From Lentinula raphanica (taxonomy: Eukaryota; Basidiomycota; Agaricomycetes; Agaricales; Omphalotaceae): DNA of 64,000 nt. The translations under genes were made by a program, and so were the position numbers. Shown here in pieces: positions 49,277-63,916 of the stretch. The notes under the pieces are model-generated. The model was not told the origin of the DNA. It made no database searches and saw only the letters and a program-made list of their open reading frames with translations. The stretch is taken from positions 1,612,001 to 1,676,000 of the forward strand of contig JANVFP010000003.1 in assembly GCA_027919835.1 (NCBI GenBank), given 5' to 3'. How positions within the stretch are numbered: position 1 is the stretch's first letter; each line of letters starts with the position of its first letter.

Positions 49277-51249
49277 GAGAGTGGCACAGCGCGTCTGCCC
49301 GTCTTTACACACCATAACACAATAGATTTAACTCACTGATATTCGATTATTCGTACTATGTTGATAGAAAAGGTGGTTACAGTACAAGTTCAACATTTTG
49401 ATGTTCAATCCGAGATAAGATAAGACGAATTCTCACGTTAGGCGCCGATATTTTGAACTTGGCCTCGTACTATTTACACGGATTCATCCTAAATTCGAAC
49501 ACGATATCTCTACTCATACGAAGTGGCTCAACTGCACAGACTCTGGGATTCGGAGTGAGTTCGCATCGGCGAGCTTTGAACTTGCATGGTTTTTGTTGAA
49601 ACTAATCCTCAGAATCAGACGCAAATTGCGATATTCAATTGATAGCTTGTCACCGCGACTCGGATACCGGGACTTCTGCTTCGCGAACCTCCGTGTTATC
49701 CCTCTACTGACCAGTGCGAAACTCATAGCTTTACGGTGCAAGAGGGTCAAAGGGAGGCGCCGCGCGCGAAATTGAGTGATGGGTTGACACCTGGCGCCAT
49801 GAATCACTATGTACTTAGGTGGATACAATCTGCGTGGATTGCGACCAAATACAACCATTCTTGGACAACTTATTGTAATCGAGTACTACCGCACTTTCAA
49901 CGTGCGGTGGGAAGTATCGTGAAAGTCGGCTCTTGTTGAAGACCGGTCTCTCAGCGCTTTCATCAAGGCCGTATTGCTTCTGGGAGACCCCCCACTCAAG
50001 AAATCTTCAAGGCCTCATCAGATCATCTTGCTCCATGGGTATCGCTATCACGATCCGCTGTTCAACAGACGATAGGTAAGTAACGCCCCTTTCTCGCGGT
50101 AAGTTACTATGAACTTCCGCTCGGAATGGAAAGATATTCTTCTAGTGCTTCATTTCCGCTTCTTGCACCTTGCCTTCTTGTCTCGCAGATTTCTCTTTGC
50201 TCTACTAGGTACGGTTCTCTTCTAAAGACACGCTTACCCCATGCATGTCGTGGCCCGGCGATGGGCCAATACGGTCCGTCACCTTGCAGAGTTCGCTTTC
50301 ACAAAGAATAGAATCACAACGCTTACAGCTTGTTACTGACAAGGTGTAGAGCCCAATGGGGATTCTTATCCGAGAGCACTGTCTTTCCAGCACCACCCTC
50401 AAATGCCACACGTGTGTGGCCAAAACTCTCCAATCAGTTATCCCGCTCATATTCCGTTCATGTGTCAAGATAGAAGCTTGAGGCTTGAAGGAGATGCAAT
50501 ACTGACCAGATGTACAAGACGGCGAAAGGGAGGATGCAGCGCATGGAAAAACGGCATCGGAATCATCGATGGATGTTGTCCAACTGGTAGTTATCGGTCT
50601 CACCGTAAGGAGCAAGTACTTTCATGTTCAGTTGAAGCAGCAGAAATGACATACTAAAAAGTCTTCATATCACGAGCAGAAATGCATGATTCAAGGAGCG
50701 GCATATGAGGGCATATGATTCTGAAAAGCCTTGATGGCAGTGCCAAGAGAGGTTTTGAAACGGGATGGAGATGAGTAGTTGAGTACATATCAACTCGTAA
50801 TAGAAGTGGTACGCATGTTACGATGTCTACCTTCGATGCATACTGGGTCTCTAAAAGCACATTGTGGTTCCCATCATTCTCTGGAATTATTGCCACTCAC
50901 AGAGTCCCTGTATCGACCAGAACGCCATAACCATAACCTACGGGAAGGATGTATTCAAACAGATCCCAAGGATATCAATGATTAGAACATGCATCCCGCG
51001 TCTACACTAAGTCCGCACTTCAGTGAACCTTAGCTAGCTCGTGAACTTGAAACACTTCGAGCTTGAAGTCGAAGGCTTAGTGAAACTCACTATCTCCCCA
51101 TTTCTATCTTGTAACTACACCACTTGAAATCACACTCGATCACTATTGTTCGTTGAAACCGGGTTCTATTAGTCTCTCTATATCCCAGTACCGTAGTAGC
51201 GGTATTGTAACTTCTACTCTGGCTCAACTCGCCAGCAAACACCAGGATC
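49277..51249. other. 2 kb tail-to-tail region, no gene recognised
   Basis: Between the 3' ends of P450-3 and P450-2. Several short open frames on both strands (for example 49514-49858 minus, 50205-50615 minus) show no domain, and I find no decayed copy of a cluster gene. This may be a duplication scar or hold an unrecognised short gene. Confidence 0.4.
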
Positions 51250-53239
51250 TCAATGATCCAACATCTCCCTGTACGCTTGAGAGCGATATTCAACGTCGCA
51301 ATAGAAAGGTTCAGGTGCACTGTAACCAGAGATTCAGTAACACCGAAGCAAGAAAGAGAAGAACGGACTGACGAGGCAAGGCCTTGCATGAACGGGATGT
51401 GCAATGCATCAATTGGCTTGCCGTCGACCATAGTGCACGATTTTATATTGCAAGTAGCAATTGTGCGAGCAAGAGTTAGCCACAGCGAAACATCTCCAAC
51501 GTGTTGACCAGGGCAGTTCCTATGATTCATTATGAGAAAAGTGACAAGTAGTTTGAGGGGATCAGGCGTACCTGCGACCAAGTCCGAAAGTCAGCTTGCG
51601 AGGGTCGGGAGGAGGGGATTCGACCATAAAACGATCGGGGTTGAAGACCTCGGGTTCGGCGTAATGAGCGGGGTCACGGAGCATGAGCCTATAGTTATTT
51701 AAGCTTGTATCACTTGAAGTCTACCTTAAGTGTAAGTAAGTACGTACCAGATGTTGGCATAGACTGTGCAGCCTTTCGGAATGAAATACCCCTTGTAATT
51801 GTCATCCTTGGTTGTCGCATGGAACAGAAGTGGGGCGGCGGGATGGAAACGATGGACTTCCTTGAGAATAGATTCGATGTAAGGCAGTTCGGAGCGATGT
51901 TCGATACTAGGCAAAGCCTCGGTACCAACAACCGCATCAATTTCGGCTTGACCTTTCCGCTGGATTTCGGGATGTAAGGAGAGCAAAAGGAAACAGAGGG
52001 CGACAAAACCCGAAGTCGTTTCCGTTCCAGCTGTACCAAAAATATATGTAGGTGAAATGTCGGAATAACAAACTTAGAATGACATACCGGCATAGAAACT
52101 GTTAGCAGCACAAGCAACAATATCGTCTCGATCTGAACGATGGGGAATAAGTCCTTCGGTGTTCTCGAGGAAATGGGTTGCAAAAGAGGGCACAGCTTCT
52201 CCCGTGGACTGGTCATAAGAAAATGTGTTCAGCCACATCTGAGTGGTCCAATACTGAGTGCGTACCATCTGTTGACGGATCATTTGGATAGGTGTCTTGA
52301 TCAGCTCGTTGGTCTTCATATGCGTCTCGGACGCCCATCTCTTGAAGTGCGCGCCTGGGAACCAAGCAGGAACGAATCGCACTAGTAGCAAGACGATCAT
52401 TAATGACTTCTCAATCTTCCATGAAATCCAATGACTCACGGATGGGGAACGAGTTGACAAGCCAACGGCTTGGCTGACCACCTTGGTTCTGGATTACGAG
52501 AAGCTCATCAGCGATCTGAGCAAATTCTTCCTTCTTATCCGCAGGGATATCGCCATAGGCAAGTCGAATCGCAATCGATCCAGCGTATCTGTCAATCGTT
52601 CGATGAGAACTGCAGAAAAAACAAACCAAATCGAGTTACCTTCTGGCCATTATGCTCATTGTATCCTTGGAGCCAACGACTCTTTTGAGGAAGTTGTTGG
52701 TTTCTTCCCTTTGGATATGGAAGTGTTTCTTGGCGATATCCGGGTTGAGCCATGCGCGGAGGAGACGACGATATATCTCGAGACGATTCCCAGGTTGAGA
52801 GAACAGGACAGAACCGTTTCGTACTAATTCTGACATAGCGGAAGTTGGGCGGCCGGCATAGGTCTTCGAACGTTTCTCGTACAAGTCGAGGGTAGTTTCA
52901 AGACTGCTCAAGACGACGAAGTGTCGACTAAAGATACGAAAGTGAAGAACGTCTCCTGTAGAGTGAGTTAGATCTCCACTTCAATGGAGGGCATTAACTT
53001 TGTGCTGACCATATTTCTTAGCCCATCTGCCCATGACTGCCCAAATTTCAGAGTTGGGCACTTCGTTGCCTACAATAGGCTTCGGGGATGGACCTGCCAA
53101 CGACGACGCAAGTGAACACCAGTTCCACTAACGATTATTAGTTGGACTAACCAGGGGGATATGACTTTCGCTGAGACCCGAACACTTTCAGTGCAACGTA
53201 GCCAACGGCGGCGGCAAGCAGAACCCAAAGATTGAGCAT
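51250..53239 (-). CDS. cytochrome P450-2
   Basis: Ten exons (53152-53239, 53010-53093, 52640-52955, 52440-52588, 52266-52381, 52088-52208, 51748-52030, 51572-51688, 51373-51519, 51250-51319) join to 496 residues. Exons 2 to 10 have exactly the same lengths as in P450-1; only the first exon is 9 bases shorter. Same motifs: AGTETT, KEVHR, heme site FGLGRRNCPGQH with Cys427. The membrane anchor MLNLWVLLAAAVGYV differs most. Protein differences from P450-1 are scattered and mild, so both copies look functional. It is divergent from UbiA-2, as P450-1 is from UbiA-1. Confidence 0.92.
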
Positions 53240-54274
53240 GATGGTGGAGAAAAGACAAAGTAGGGATTTGAAAGTGACCGAACGAGATTAATTAAAGGCT
53301 AAGGAAGAGAAAGCAAGCGAAGTCCAGGTCTAAACACTGAATCGATGATGGGAATGATCATAATGCCTTCTTGACAGGTCAGCAACTGTATAACGGGAGC
53401 TCACTTTGCTTTCAATGCAACCACATGTCAATTGAACGACAGATAAGTCCCAAATGGGCGATTACTGCAGGACCAACGATAGAAACGGATCGCAACTGTT
53501 ATCTCGAACGAGTCAACGAAATTTTTGAGCTTACATGAAATCCGGAGCTGTGACTAGAAATGGGAGAAAATTACCTGGGTCTGCGCATTGTCCGAGTACG
53601 AGCTGGCCAATGATTATCGTGGCCTGGCGGGATCACAGCTTCCCGCAGACGATATTGATGATCTGAGAACGTTCAATTGTATCTGGTTAAGACAGACATT
53701 CAAACTTGGGTATTACATACCTCCGATCCCTGGACTCAGTCGTCGGAATATAATGTGGCTTGCCTTGAAAGGTAAGAAAAGAAGAAGTTGTTGCGATGTT
53801 CCTGAAGTTTTGGTGAAAAGAACCTTTGGTAAATCGTAGAAATGAGGGACAAGCCTTCCCTATCGCGCCTGAGATCCGGGATATACGGTTTGGAGATCAG
53901 ACAATGACTGGATAGAATACGATTCGTACCCGTAAGACACTGCCATAAGCTGCCATACTCCTAATCAAGATGTATTCACGATATTCCTGTTAGAAAGTAG
54001 GAAAATCCAATGTTTCTTCACATTCAGATTGCTCTCGACGAATAAGGCCTTTACAGTGATGTTTTCTATTGGTTTTGTACGCTTTCTTCCGGAATGCTCG
54101 CGGACCACTGCGTAGGTTTGCCTTGCTTGCCCGGTTTGAAATTGACCACAGGTTGCTATCATTTTTTGTTGAAGTTTTGGGTTACATTGTTTCACTGTCA
54201 CAAAGAGGACTATATAAGTTGTCAGTCCTTTCGCTGTCTGTAAGTCTGACAAATCCTCCTCACCTTTGACTACG
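53240..54274. other. divergent promoter region P450-2 / UbiA-2
   Basis: 1035 bases between divergent start codons. Contains the UbiA-2 TATA box and, on the P450 side, a CCTTTAATTAATC stretch near 53288-53300 that resembles CCTTTAAG upstream of P450-1. An open frame at 53588-53839 has no family features. Confidence 0.5.
54211..54218 (+). promoter_or_regulatory. TATA box of UbiA-2
   Basis: TATATAAG, 57-64 bases upstream of the ATG at 54275; followed by TTGTC as in copy 1. Confidence 0.6.
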
Positions 54275-55474
54275 ATGTCCTCTGCCTTGAACAACTATTA
54301 TCGTCTGGCCAGGATGCATGCCCCTGTGGGGACCTTCCTTTTCTTCTGGCCCTTCGGTAAGGATCTCTCATTCTCGTCTATCATTCCTTCCACTAACCTC
54401 GAGAGTAACCTTCGAACAGCATACGCTCTCTTGATGTCTGCATACAAGACCAAAATGCCTCTCGAGTCTTTGATTATCCGTCTAGTGGTCTACGGTCTTG
54501 GGAGCCTTACCCTCCGCAGCGCTGCTTGCGTGTGGAATGATATCTGCGACGTCGATTTCGATCGACAAGTTGGTAGGTTGAACGATCCGTGCCGCGAATC
54601 AGTGATGTTCATTTTACATGATATAGAACGCACCAAAGTTCGACCTCTTGCCTCCGGTGCCGTTTCGATGGCTGGTGCCTACATCTATCTCATCTCACTC
54701 ACCTTCGCCTTCGTCGGTACTCTGTACATGCTCGAATCTAAGGAAGCGTAAGTCGCAGTCATACAATCCTCATCATCTCGAATCTTACGGATATGCTCGG
54801 CCCAGGTTCTACCAGGGTGTCTTTGACGTTGCCGTCCTCAACCTTATCTATCCGTTGATGAAGCGCGTGACCTATCTTCCGCAAGCGTGGCTTGGTCTTG
54901 CTATCAACTGGGGCTTCGTTGTTGCCTGGGTTGACGTTTCTGGACGAGGCTCGAACATGTCATGGAATGACTTCGAAGTACTCGCCTACGGAATGGTCTC
55001 TCTTGCGAGCTGGACGATTGTATATGATACCATATACGCGTGTCAGGTAAGCAGATCATAGTGTCCAGCAGATATTGGTGTGTCTTACCTTGTTCAAGGA
55101 CTTGAACGACGACAAGCGTGCAGGTGTAAAGTCAACGGCACTTCTATTTGGCTCTTATCTTCCTTCAATCCTCCGACTCTTTGCAGCCATCTACATCGGC
55201 TCTCTTGCCTACATTGGCTACCTGAACGGCCAGGGTGTTTGGTTCTACGCGGTTTCTGTTGTTGGATCTGCTCTGCATATGTTATGGCAGCTCGGGACAC
55301 ACAATCCTATGAGTGCTGCTAACTGCAAAGAACGGTTCGACGTAAGTGAAGTCACTTTGGATAGAGATAGCAAGTATTCTGACTCCCCGATCTCCGGTTT
55401 AGTCCAACATCAACCTTGGCGGTATCGTAACTGGCGGTCTGCTGGTTGATTACTTGTTCCGCGTTGTCATCTAA
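54275..55474 (+). CDS. UbiA-family prenyltransferase, copy 2
   Basis: Six exons (54275-54356, 54420-54572, 54627-54747, 54806-55046, 55099-55341, 55403-55474) join to 303 residues. All exons except the first have exactly the lengths found in copy 1. The Asp-rich sites NDICDVDFD (residues 67-75) and DLNDDKRAGVKSTA (from 200) are intact, and helices are conserved, so this copy should also be an active prenyltransferase. Small differences from copy 1 are spread over the protein. The start was set at the ATG giving MSSALNNYY, in line with MMPSALNHYY in copy 1. Likely function: prenylation of 4-hydroxybenzoate or a related phenol; two copies may differ in dosage, regulation or prenyl donor. Confidence 0.88.
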
Positions 55475-57970
55475 AGAGGTTCAATGGTCTGGCATGAAGC
55501 TCTGTATCATGCTAACATGACCTAATGTACCACAAGTGGCGTACAAGAGCGGCATAGCGTACAAGCCACTTGCCTAACTTATTCGTAGTGGAAGTCCAGC
55601 ACTTTCGCTGGAGGTCGACCGCGTAGCGAGGTGCCTTCAGATGGTCGCGTTGACATAGAGTAGACTCTAAAACTATAGAGGAATAACGTACATGGAGAGA
55701 GTGTGTATGTTGTAAAAGTCGAAGAGTAAGAATATTGTTTCCACGTGTGCGTGTTCAGCCGTGTGAATCCTTCGGCTAGATTATCTCCGAATTTGGCAAG
55801 GCCGATGATCGATCTGGGTCCGAGCTCGGATCTAGATATTCGGAATTTAAGGTTTGAAATTTGATGGCCGGGCGAGCGCTTATAATCCATATATATCGAT
55901 TTCAACTCTTCGAGTGCACTGGCTGCAGCGTTTTACAGTATATGCGAGTTGAGAGAGAACAAAAGTGAGGACCTTTAATCTCTTGTATGCTAATAGCCTT
56001 GGTGCAGAAGCATAGCTGTCTTGGGTCTCTCTCGCGCACATAGAGAAAATGTTCGTATGTTTGCCACTACTCTACAACTTCCAATGGTGAAACTGATATT
56101 GAACAATGACGATGATTGTCCGAGCTCTAATGAGAGCCTCTTCCAAAAGATCCGCTTTCTCTTGCTGACATGATTCCTCGGGTAAGTAGTAGTACTCTAG
56201 TACATAGCTAACAGTTAGTAGTAGTACCTCAATGGGCCCGGAGGTTAGCAGTTTGCTCCGCTTTGTCTTCTCCTCGGGTATCCAACTTGTCATTCATGGC
56301 GGATGTGCTTCTAATGATATCCAAAGCTCTCATATAGCTCCCTGCTCTTTCTTTCACTTAAGCGGCTCGGCTCATGAAGCTACTACTTAGTACTGATCGT
56401 CGTGAGCAGCAATGGTGATACATGTGCTTTTTACAATGATTGCATTTGAACAATCCTCCCTCGATTGAATCATTGCCTTTCCAATCGCAATGCTGCTAAT
56501 CAGTCTGTGAGTAGCCGAAGAAAGTCATGATTTCGCTCTGGATTGAAACCTCATGGCGGGCGCACAATGTATCCTGGAGGCCGATTATCTACACCTGCTC
56601 TTGACTTGGAAAGGTCGGTCGGTCTAAGTAATTGACACCGTCGGATTTTTAATTATTCCGTTCTTATTATGAGTTTCAAAGTCATTGATAAATCAGTGAA
56701 ATTCATGAAGCTGTTCTAGCATTGGTCAGCTATCGTTTTCTTTATATTCCAGTTCAGATAATAGCAGTGGCAAGGTAGAACGGAGACATGAGCGTACTTA
56801 TTCACTGGAAGCGCTGGTTCGATCAGGTACCCGTCAGGATATACACGATAAAGATACGCACGTTCAGGCTGCAACGCCGTACTACATACTAGTACTATAT
56901 CGGGCTCATGATCTAATTCGCATCTTGCGCGCCCTCAATGAAACCGAATGAAACCGTCAAGCAGGGTTTGAGGGTAGATACTTGTACTGCTTGCCAACCC
57001 AAAGGCCCGGGAATCTAAGAAAGTTCTTGCCACAAGGTTGCATACCGATAAGCAAATCAACGCGGCGGCATTGGAGTGTTAAGTATATCATAAGATTCCC
57101 TCGAATGTCGTTCAAAATCAAGAATACTTCAAGAAATCAGTCGGCATGGAAAACGCGGGTGCATGGTTTCAGTCAGAATGTTTCCCGAAGCTCTTACCGC
57201 TTCTGCCAAATCTATAACGATTCACCTCTGTGGTCTTCTGTGGTCCGGTAAACCCGGCTGATAATCATTTTCTATCTTGAATTCGAATTGAAGCTCGACA
57301 AGCTATACAGCTCGGTTACTATCTGCGACAATTATCTGCTTCAAGGGCATTTGGATACAGGGAGTAATCATGGCATTGCCAGGAACGAGGAACATAGTTG
57401 TGTCAGCCCCAAGCTGTCCTGGACGAGACTTGAAGCTGAAGCTCTGAGAGCCGTTCATTCGGTCCCGATGACACTGCCTCCCGCTCCGCAGAGGTGAAGG
57501 CCGACAGCCTTGGGAGAGGGTAGCGCTTTGAGCGGGAGGGGCAGGAGATGGGTCCATTTGCTTATTGTCTACCTACAGAGCATAGAATTCTAAAAAAACA
57601 GATGTTTTGAGTATTCTTTTCTGGACCAATTAAACGACGTATCGAGGGTATCGTCGTACATCTACCATCATAATTAAATAGATTTGCCTATCATGATCAT
57701 CCCTTCAAATCAACAGTGCAAATCTACCGTCATATGGCGAACCAGTGCAGACTGTCGCAACTGGGCGGACCTGTTTTGAGTCAGGATTCATGTATTGAAG
57801 TACTCCTATTGAGGCACTGTCAGCGGCGCAATTGCTGCGATCTCTATAGATAGGCATATGGGAGAGGTGGAATAAAAGGGAGGGACATTTCTTTCCGATC
57901 CCCCATTCACATTCGGGTTCACATTCCTATCCTTTCTATATTTTATCTTCATTTCTCTTCTTCTTTCTAG
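55475..57970. other. 2.5 kb intergenic region, no gene recognised
   Basis: Follows UbiA-2. Near 55533-55573 an inverted repeat CAAGTGGC...GCCACTTG could form a hairpin in the 3' flank. At 57478-57541 a perfect 10-base inverted repeat CCTCCCGCTC / GAGCGGGAGG is present. Open frames (55579-55905 minus, 56982-57251 plus) have no recognisable domains. Confidence 0.4.
57871..57878 (+). promoter_or_regulatory. TATA-like box of GMC-2
   Basis: AATAAAAG lies about 93-100 bases upstream of the GMC-2 start codon, followed by a pyrimidine-rich leader (CTTTCTATATTTT...CTTCTTCTTTC) typical of fungal promoters. Confidence 0.4.
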
Positions 57971-60621
<2,651 letters not shown>

Positions 60622-61698
60622 GACCAACATACTATTATTACCTTGCAAAAGCAACACCGAGCATTCATTTGTTACATCTGCGACCCCCCTTATATTTAAA
60701 AACTCTTTCTACATTATTCTGGTATATTCAGGTTGCTTTATATCAAATCTTCACTGTACTTAATCTTTATCTTTTCTACTTTCCAAGACCTACTAAACTG
60801 CCCACTCTCTTTATATGTATTTATCATCACCCAGTAGTAGAATGCGACGTGGTACTAGCCTTATTGTACTGAATAGTACATACATCCTTATCCCAATGCT
60901 AACTTGTTTGAACTTTGAACTATCAGTCTTGCTCATGGTCTCCCTCACTGCACCATTTGTCAAAAAACAATACCCCTACGGATATAGGTGAGCTTGCAGT
61001 CTTCGAAAATCTACTGCTCGAAGATACTATGTACAGCATCCGAACAGATTAGATCCTACGTGCATGAATAGGGCACAACGCACGATGTAAACGATGTGAT
61101 CAAGCCACGTACTTCTACCCGGGATGAGTAAGGCCATGATCCCAACTTGTGCCAGGGAGTTGCCATGCAATAACGTCTAGGTCGACTTTTCTGCATCGAG
61201 CTGCTTTAGCCTTCTATAGCTCAAGTGCTTGCAGGTCATTGCATCTTGAATGACTGTAACTGGGATATATTTTCAAGGATGAGCCCGCCTCCCGGTTGCT
61301 GGTCTAACTTGGCGTTGAGGGACGAGCGCGGGAATCTGTTACATAATACGATAATCTCTAGAGCTCACGAATTTCAGGGTTTTGTAACGTTCTTTTGACA
61401 TGGACCGCATGCGCTTTATGATATCAACCTACGATTCTCGACATGTTGCACTCAGACTCACGAGATACACGGAAACCCATCATCAGCCGTAAATTACTGG
61501 AAACGCTATTCGCAACTGTGTAAGCCCGACTGCCGATCTTGCAAAGAGTGACACTCTGGGTATAATGGGTTTCTTGTACAGATGCCAAAAACACAGCACA
61601 CGTTCGCGTTTCAACTTTCTGTTTTCATGATAACACTGTGGGCGTATCGAACTAATTGACTCTCCCGTGTCTTCTTGTCGTCCAGCAATCATTCCTCA
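60622..61698. other. intergenic region between GMC-2 and MITE
   Basis: AT-rich 3' flank of GMC-2 (60620-60880) followed by unremarkable sequence. No gene recognised. Confidence 0.45.
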
Positions 61699-62284
61699 CA
61701 CTGCGGGGATGAGCCGATATTCCTGCCCCGAAAAGTGTGGGAATATGCCAAGAAAATGTACAATTTTCCACAAATTATGATGAGTAGAATATTCATAAGA
61801 ATACCAGAATAATTGACAGAGTGATTAACTGAGAAGAGTTTGGCAATATTGTGAACATTCTCCACTCAATCCTGCCTCGGAAATTAAAAAAAATCCTAAG
61901 ATATTCACCATGGGATTGCTTCAAAAGATTCTTCCAGTATTCTCCCATAGAATATGGATTATTCAGCATATTCTTGGAGAGAATGTCATATCCTCCCCAG
62001 ATTATGGGGGGAATATGCTGAATAATCCATATTCTCTGGAAAACCATTTTGAAGAACCTCATGGTTTTCATGAGGTGAGCATCTTGGTTGTTTTTTGAAA
62101 TTTTGATGCAGGATTATCTCGAGAATATTCAGAATGTTCCCAGGATTTTCTTAATTGACTGCCCTGCCGACTATTCCGGCATTCTTTTGAATATTCTACT
62201 CATCATAATTTGTGGAAAATTGTACATTTTCTCGGAATATTCCCACACTTTTCCGGACAAGAATATCGGCTCATCCCCGCAGTG
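61699..62284. mobile_element. CACTA-type (EnSpm-like) MITE
   Basis: A 586-base element that begins CACTGCGGGGATGAGCC and ends GGCTCATCCCCGCAGTG. The inverted ends stay similar for about 95 bases (GAAAAGTGTGGGAATAT, AATGTACAATTTTCCACAAATTATGATGAG). It is flanked on both sides by TCA (61696-61698 and 62285-62287), the 3-base target duplication expected for CACTA/CMC elements. No transposase is encoded. Inside, a second inverted repeat (61943-62038) can form a long hairpin: GAATATGGATTATTCAGCAT against ATGCTGAATAATCCATATTC. Confidence 0.85.
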
Positions 62285-62497
62285 TCATCTAACTACTCCG
62301 GAGTTTGTTTCTCGAATTCATTCGCGGGATCTTCCTGTGCCTTTCCTAACCAAGGGATATGTAAGCACAAACTCTGCTGACTGACCCAAACCCAATGTAT
62401 AAGACCAGGGAAAATTCTGCTTCCGGACATCAACGGTCATCGACACCTCCTGCTTACCTCGTCCATCCTCTGAACGTATCCCCCACCAAATTGAAAT

Positions 62498-63916
62498 ATG
62501 TCCCTCTCAAAATCCTTCAAATCCAAGATCAAGAAGCTTCTCAACAACGATCGTCGTCTCTCATCGACTCCCTTGCCCAAAACTTTCAAAGCTGCTGTCA
62601 TCAAGTCTGCAGGGGGTGAGTTTGAAGTCATCGAAAAACCTCTCGAGGTGTGCAAAAATCCTCTGATAGCCTTCGTCGCGACTAACTCTGATTACAAGGC
62701 ACCCAAAGCCGGAACTATTCTTGTCAAAGTTCTGGCATGTGGCGTGTGCGCAAGGCAAGTTATTCTCAATCATCAGAAGGATCGTTCACGAACTCATCGG
62801 TCGATACAGTGATGCCATGGTCAAATACGGAATGACGGCTCTTCCCCGAGTAGCTGGACACGAAGTTATTGGTGACGTTGTCTCAGTTCCCGCTGGGGAA
62901 ACCCGCTGGAAAGTTGGAGACCGTGTCGGCTCTGGATGGCACGGTGGTCACTGTCATGAGTGCGGCTCTTGCAAAGAGGGCGATTTCATAACTTGTTCAA
63001 AAGAAGCCATCAATGGGTCAGTGTTTCTCCTTCTCATCTGATGTTCGAACTTGATTGATACGGTTCCATAGGATCTCTCAGGATGGTGGTTACGCTGAAT
63101 ACGTCACTCTTCGTACCGAGGCCGTTCTTCCAATCTCCAAAGACCTTGACCCAGCTGAAGCTGCTCCTCTTCTCTGCGCTGGTATCACTACCTTCAACGC
63201 TCTCCGTAATGTACCCGGTTTGAAGAAGGGCGACGTTGTTGCCGTTCTCGGTCTCGGTGGTAAGCCTTCATAGCAGTACGCGTCATGTCGTCAGCTGATA
63301 ACCATTCTGTACGGACATGTAGGTTTGGGTCACCTCGGCATTCAGTATGCGAAGGCGATGGGATACAAGGTCGTCGCGCTTTCCCAGTCTGATGCTAAGA
63401 AGGATCTGGCTACTAAGCTCGGTGCCGATATCTACCTTGATGGATCAAAGGTCAACCAGGTCGAGGAACTCATGAAGCTCGGTGGTGCCAAAGTTATTCT
63501 TGCCACTGCTCCACAGGGTGCTGCCATTTCCACGCTCCTCGGCGGTCTCAGTATTGGAGGAACCATGCTCACTGTTGCAAGTCGGTATTTTTTCTGTGTC
63601 ATATGGAAGTTCATCTGCTGACCACTTACTATACAGTCGCTGACCTCGAATTGAGTACTGTCGCTCTTATTGGTAAACGTGCCACTGTGAAAGGTTGGCC
63701 CTCGGGTCATGCTAAGGACAGCGAGGAGGCTGTTGCGTTTGCTAAGAAGCACAATATCAAGCCCATGGTTGAGAAGTGAGTTTCTTACTTCCCTGCTCCT
63801 TTGCCCTCCTAATTAAATTGTTATCGTTACAAAGGTTTACGCTAGCTCAAGCCAATGAGGCATTTAACAAGATGCAGAGTGGCCAAGTCAAATTCCGCGC
63901 AGTGTTGACTCCTTGA
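62498..63916 (+). CDS. zinc-dependent alcohol dehydrogenase 2
   Basis: Multi-exon gene, ATG 62498 to TGA 63914-63916, about 360 residues. Zinc sites CGVCARSD-type (spliced), AGHEVIGDV and HCHECGSCKEGDFITC; cofactor motif GLGGLGHLGIQYAKAMG. The body is nearly the same as ADH-1. It differs by an extra N-terminal stretch of about 24 residues, SKSFKSKIKKLLNNDRR, rich in Lys/Arg and without acidic residues at the start, before the common PKTFKAAVI. That could be a mitochondrial-type targeting peptide or simply an upstream start. It lies about 200 bases after the CACTA MITE, so the insertion may lie in its promoter. The right edge of the window follows shortly after. Confidence 0.9.
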
